Source of the DNA: Alcanivorax profundi
GTDB taxonomy: Bacteria; Pseudomonadota; Gammaproteobacteria; Pseudomonadales; Alcanivoracaceae
Direction: 5' to 3'
DNA: 64,000 nt
NCBI RefSeq assembly: GCF_003597125.1
Contig: NZ_QYYA01000003.1
Span: 188,603-252,602 of the forward strand
A model generated the notes under the pieces. It was not told where the DNA came from. It did not search any database and was given only the letters and a program-made list of their open reading frames with translations. The position numbers and the translations under genes were made by a program. This document shows positions 61,415 to 64,000 of the stretch, in pieces. The stretch's first letter is position 1. Every line of letters begins with the position of its first letter.

Positions 61415-62271
61415 GCGAAGACATGGTTGTGCTTCCTGGTGAACGTTGCCGCAAGGCTCGCGAAGCCATGGGCTGGACTACGGCGGAAGCCGCCAAGCGC
61501 ATGCATCTTTCGCAGACTTATCTGCTGGCGCTGGAGGCGGATGATTACGAGCGTCTTCCAGAGGCAACTTTTGTTAAGGGTTACCTGAAAAACTATGCTC
61601 GTCTGTTGGGGTTGCCGGCAGATGAGGTGGCCAATACCTTCCAGCAAATGATTAACGAAGATGCTTTCAACAAGCCGCTGGAGTTGCCATCCATGCCTCG
61701 CAAGCCGGCGTTGCTGGCGCGGCCCTGGGTCTGGCTTGTGCTGCTGTTGATGGTGATTGTGGCCGGCCTGCTTGCCTGGCCGGAAGGTGCGGATGATGTA
61801 GTGCCACCTGAGCCAACGGCTCTGCAGGAAACGGCGGAATCCTCGTCACTGGATCTGGATGCGGATGGCGATAGCCTGCAGGGTGTGGACAGCAGCAATG
61901 CCGGTGCTGGCGATACGAATCCTGATCTTGGCGAGGCGCTTTCTCCGGTTGATGACACCGAGGAAGGGGCACAGCCTGAGCCCGAGGCAGAAACCGAGGC
62001 GGTAGACGATTCCATGCTGGCCGAGAGCGGCCTCGATCGCCTGATTCTGGCCTTTTCGACCAATTGTTGGGTGCAAATCAAGGACGCGTCCGGGCGCACC
62101 CTGAGACAGGGTGAGCAGCTGGGAGGTGGGACCTTGCAGCTGGATGGCCAGGCGCCGTTCAACGTGACGCTGGGCAATGCCGGCGCCGTTTCGGATATGT
62201 ACCTCAATGGCGAGGCTGTCACCTTGCCGACGGATTCACCCGGTAAGGTTGTCCGCATCACTCTTCCCTGA
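61411..62271 (+). CDS. rodZ: Cytoskeleton protein RodZ-like (HTH + DUF4115)
   Basis: 286 residues. An N-terminal helix-turn-helix (RCRKAREAMGWTTAEAAKRM) is followed by one membrane helix (WVWLVLLLMVIVAGLLAW, ~107-125), an acidic Asp/Glu-rich linker (~130-205) and a C-terminal DUF4115 domain (ILAFSTNCWVQIKDASGRTL, GGTLQLDGQAPFNVTLGNAG). RodZ joins MreB to the elongasome in rod-shaped cells. The linker is longer than usual. It is coupled to pilF by ATGA. Confidence 0.88.
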   Translation: MSEDMVVLPGERCRKAREAMGWTTAEAAKRMHLSQTYLLALEADDYERLPEATFVKGYLKNYARLLGLPADEVANTFQQMINEDAFNKPLELPSMPRKPALLARPWVWLVLLLMVIVAGLLAWPEGADDVVPPEPTALQETAESSSLDLDADGDSLQGVDSSNAGAGDTNPDLGEALSPVDDTEEGAQPEPEAETEAVDDSMLAESGLDRLILAFSTNCWVQIKDASGRTLRQGEQLGGGTLQLDGQAPFNVTLGNAGAVSDMYLNGEAVTLPTDSPGKVVRITLP

Positions 62272-62292
62272 TTCGCGAGACCAGGAAACATC

Positions 62293-63411
62293 ATGGAACC
62301 CGAAGTCAAAATTGAGCGCCGCAAGACCCGGCAGATTTTTGTCGGCAAGGTGCCGGTAGGTGGTGACGCCCCCATCTCTGTGCAAAGCATGACCAATACC
62401 GAAACCTGTGACGTGGACGCCACGGTTGGCCAGATTCGTCGGCTGCAGGATGCGGGGGTGGACATTGTCAGGGTATCCGTGCCCAGTATGGAAGCGGCCG
62501 ACGCCTTTGGTAAAATTCGTGCACAAGTGGATGTGCCGCTGGTGGCGGATATCCACTACGACTACAAAATCGCATTGGCAGTGGCAGAAAAGGGGGTCGA
62601 CTGCCTGCGCATCAACCCGGGTAATATTGGCCGGGAAGACCGTATCAAGGCCGTGATTCAGTGTGCCAAGGACAAGGGGTTACCGATCCGTATTGGTGTG
62701 AATGCGGGCTCACTGGAAAAAGAGCTTCAGCGCAAGTATGGCGAGCCTACTTCGGATGCCCTGGTGGAGTCTGCTCTGAGGCATGTAGACATTCTCGACC
62801 GTCACGATTTCCAGGACTTCAAAGTCAGTGTTAAGGCGTCTAACGTCTTCATGACGTTGCAGGCTTATCGCAAGCTTTCTGCTCAGATTGAACAGCCTTT
62901 GCATCTTGGGGTGACAGAAGCAGGGACTTTCCGTTCCGGTACAGTTAAATCAGCTGTTGCGCTGGGATCCCTGCTTATGGAAGGTATCGGAGATACCATC
63001 CGAATTTCGCTGGCGGCAGATCCGGTGGAAGAGGTTCGAGTGGGTTTCGATATTCTCAAGAGCCTGAACCTGCGCAAGAAAGGCGTAAACATCATTGCTT
63101 GCCCCAGCTGCTCACGACAGAACTTTGATGTCATTAAAACCGTGAACGAACTGGAAGCACGGCTGGAAGACATCAACGAATCTGTGGATCTGGCCGTGAT
63201 CGGGTGCCTGGTGAACGGACCGGGCGAAGCCCGCGAAGCCGATGTGGGCCTGACCGGCGGTACACCGAATAATCTCTCCTATGAGGATGGCAAGAAGAGC
63301 CATCATGTCAGCAAAGAAGACCTGGTGGATGAGCTGGAACGCATGGTTCGTGCCAAGGTGAAAAAACAGCGTGAGGATGAAGCCAAAGGCATCATTGCGC
63401 GTAGTGAATGA
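62293..63411 (+). CDS. ispG: 4-hydroxy-3-methylbut-2-enyl diphosphate synthase (flavodoxin-type IspG)
   Basis: 372 residues. MEP pathway enzyme with a [4Fe-4S] cluster. Family motifs: [44 protein letters not shown], and the cluster Cys in [11 protein letters not shown] (C-x2-C) with the third in [15 protein letters not shown]. Length normal. Start ATG 62293 follows rodZ by 21 bp. It needs Fe-S assembly, so the nearby suf genes serve it. Confidence 0.96.
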   Translation: MEPEVKIERRKTRQIFVGKVPVGGDAPISVQSMTNTETCDVDATVGQIRRLQDAGVDIVRVSVPSMEAADAFGKIRAQVDVPLVADIHYDYKIALAVAEKGVDCLRINPGNIGREDRIKAVIQCAKDKGLPIRIGVNAGSLEKELQRKYGEPTSDALVESALRHVDILDRHDFQDFKVSVKASNVFMTLQAYRKLSAQIEQPLHLGVTEAGTFRSGTVKSAVALGSLLMEGIGDTIRISLAADPVEEVRVGFDILKSLNLRKKGVNIIACPSCSRQNFDVIKTVNELEARLEDINESVDLAVIGCLVNGPGEAREADVGLTGGTPNNLSYEDGKKSHHVSKEDLVDELERMVRAKVKKQREDEAKGIIARSE

Positions 63412-63516
63412 CAAACGCCGAAGGACCTCGCGGTTACGCGATCGCTCTCATTGTAAAAGGTGCGCTTCAGTGCATGGCTGCGAAGGGGTTCTGGCAGCAA
63501 GTGTTAAGGACATGTT

Positions 63517-64000
63517 GTGAGTAAGAAAGTCACCTCCATACGAGGCATGAACGATATCCTTCCGGAGCAGACAGCCCTGTGGCAGTGGCTGGAAGGCAAG
63601 GTGCGAGATGTGCTGGCCAGTTATGGCTACCAGGAAATTCGCATGCCTATTGTGGAACAGACAGACCTGTTCAAGCGCAGCATCGGTGAAGTAACCGATA
63701 TTGTCGAAAAAGAAATGTACACCTTCGACGATCGCAACGGTGACAGTTTGACCCTTCGCCCGGAAGGTACTGCCAGCTGCGTGCGGGCCTGCGAAGAGCA
63801 TGGTTTGCTTTACAATCAGGTTCAGCGGCTGTGGTATACCGGCCCCATGTTTCGTCACGAGCGCCCGCAAGCTGGACGCTATCGCCAGTTCCACCAGATC
63901 GGAGTGGAAACCTTCGGGATGGACGGGCCGGACATCGACGTTGAAGTGATCCTGATGACCGCGCGGTTGTGGAAAGTTCTGGGCCTTGCTGACAAGGTCA
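63517..64000 (+). CDS. hisS: Histidyl-tRNA synthetase, N-terminal part, cut by window edge
   Basis: 161 residues from a GTG at 63517, with TAAGGA at 63505-63510, open to the right edge. The class II synthetase core is clear: [15 protein letters not shown], motif 1 region [29 protein letters not shown] and [20 protein letters not shown] (motif 2). The C-terminal anticodon domain lies outside. It is 105 bp after ispG, in the conserved order. Confidence 0.95.
   Translation, partial: MSKKVTSIRGMNDILPEQTALWQWLEGKVRDVLASYGYQEIRMPIVEQTDLFKRSIGEVTDIVEKEMYTFDDRNGDSLTLRPEGTASCVRACEEHGLLYNQVQRLWYTGPMFRHERPQAGRYRQFHQIGVETFGMDGPDIDVEVILMTARLWKVLGLADKV

Overview
The window looks like chromosomal DNA of a marine-type gammaproteobacterium. 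The block ndk-rlmN-pilF-rodZ-ispG-hisS at the right end is the order known from Pseudomonas and relatives. The mix of aa3 oxidase, twin-TM DUF2909, DUF1820, RapA and guanidine genes would suit an Alcanivorax-like bacterium, but that genus is an inference from gene content. Coding density is high and most genes are ordinary chromosomal ones. No insertion sequence, prophage, integrase or CRISPR array was seen.

Layout. 1-6.1 kb: the 5' part of an SSS symporter, a membrane protein fused to a cold-shock domain, a FemAB-like protein, a LemA + M48 protease pair and an Mpo1-like protein. 6.3-15.6 kb: the aa3 cytochrome c oxidase locus. Heme A synthesis and copper/assembly genes (ctaB, ctaA, SCO-like, SURF1) are on the minus strand and coxB-coxA-ctaG-coxC are on the plus strand, closed by a strong terminator. 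15.8-22.1 kb: a tightly coupled five-gene envelope operon made of an LPP20-like lipoprotein, an outer-membrane barrel, a secreted caspase-family protease, an LPP20/DUF4384 protein and a secreted transglutaminase-like protein. This is the best candidate here for an undescribed system. 22.1-25.6 kb: a carboxylesterase and rapA. 25.9-33.1 kb: two tandem paralogous giant lipoproteins fusing a di-heme cytochrome c peroxidase (MauG/CcpA type) to FG-GAP/VCBS repeats and an ASPIC/UnbV domain, with a small zinc-ribbon gene between them.

33.2-41.2 kb: a guanidine-I (ykkC) riboswitch followed by an ABC transporter, two DUF1989 proteins and a biotin-dependent carboxylase. These genes are usually annotated as urea metabolism, but riboswitch and partners indicate guanidine import and guanidine carboxylation. 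The allophanate hydrolase needed to finish the pathway is not in the window. 41.4-49.5 kb: assorted single genes (dienelactone hydrolase, glutathione peroxidase, HopJ-like, GIY-YIG), a second LemA module with two TPM-domain proteins, an inverse autotransporter and a GNAT acetyltransferase. 49.6 kb: tRNA-Met.

49.8-58.7 kb: the iron-sulfur region. iscR and iscS are in the place where Pseudomonas has its ISC operon, but iscU-iscA-hscBA-fdx are missing. A solo H-NOX gene and a complete convergent SUF operon (sufB-C-D-S-A-T-E) occupy the space up to ndk. IscR type-1-like sites lie before both iscR and sufB, so IscR probably controls the SUF system. 59-64 kb: ndk, rlmN, pilF, rodZ, ispG and the start of hisS. 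Several families of fold-back repeats lie in the intergenic gaps, two of them inside the suf operon.
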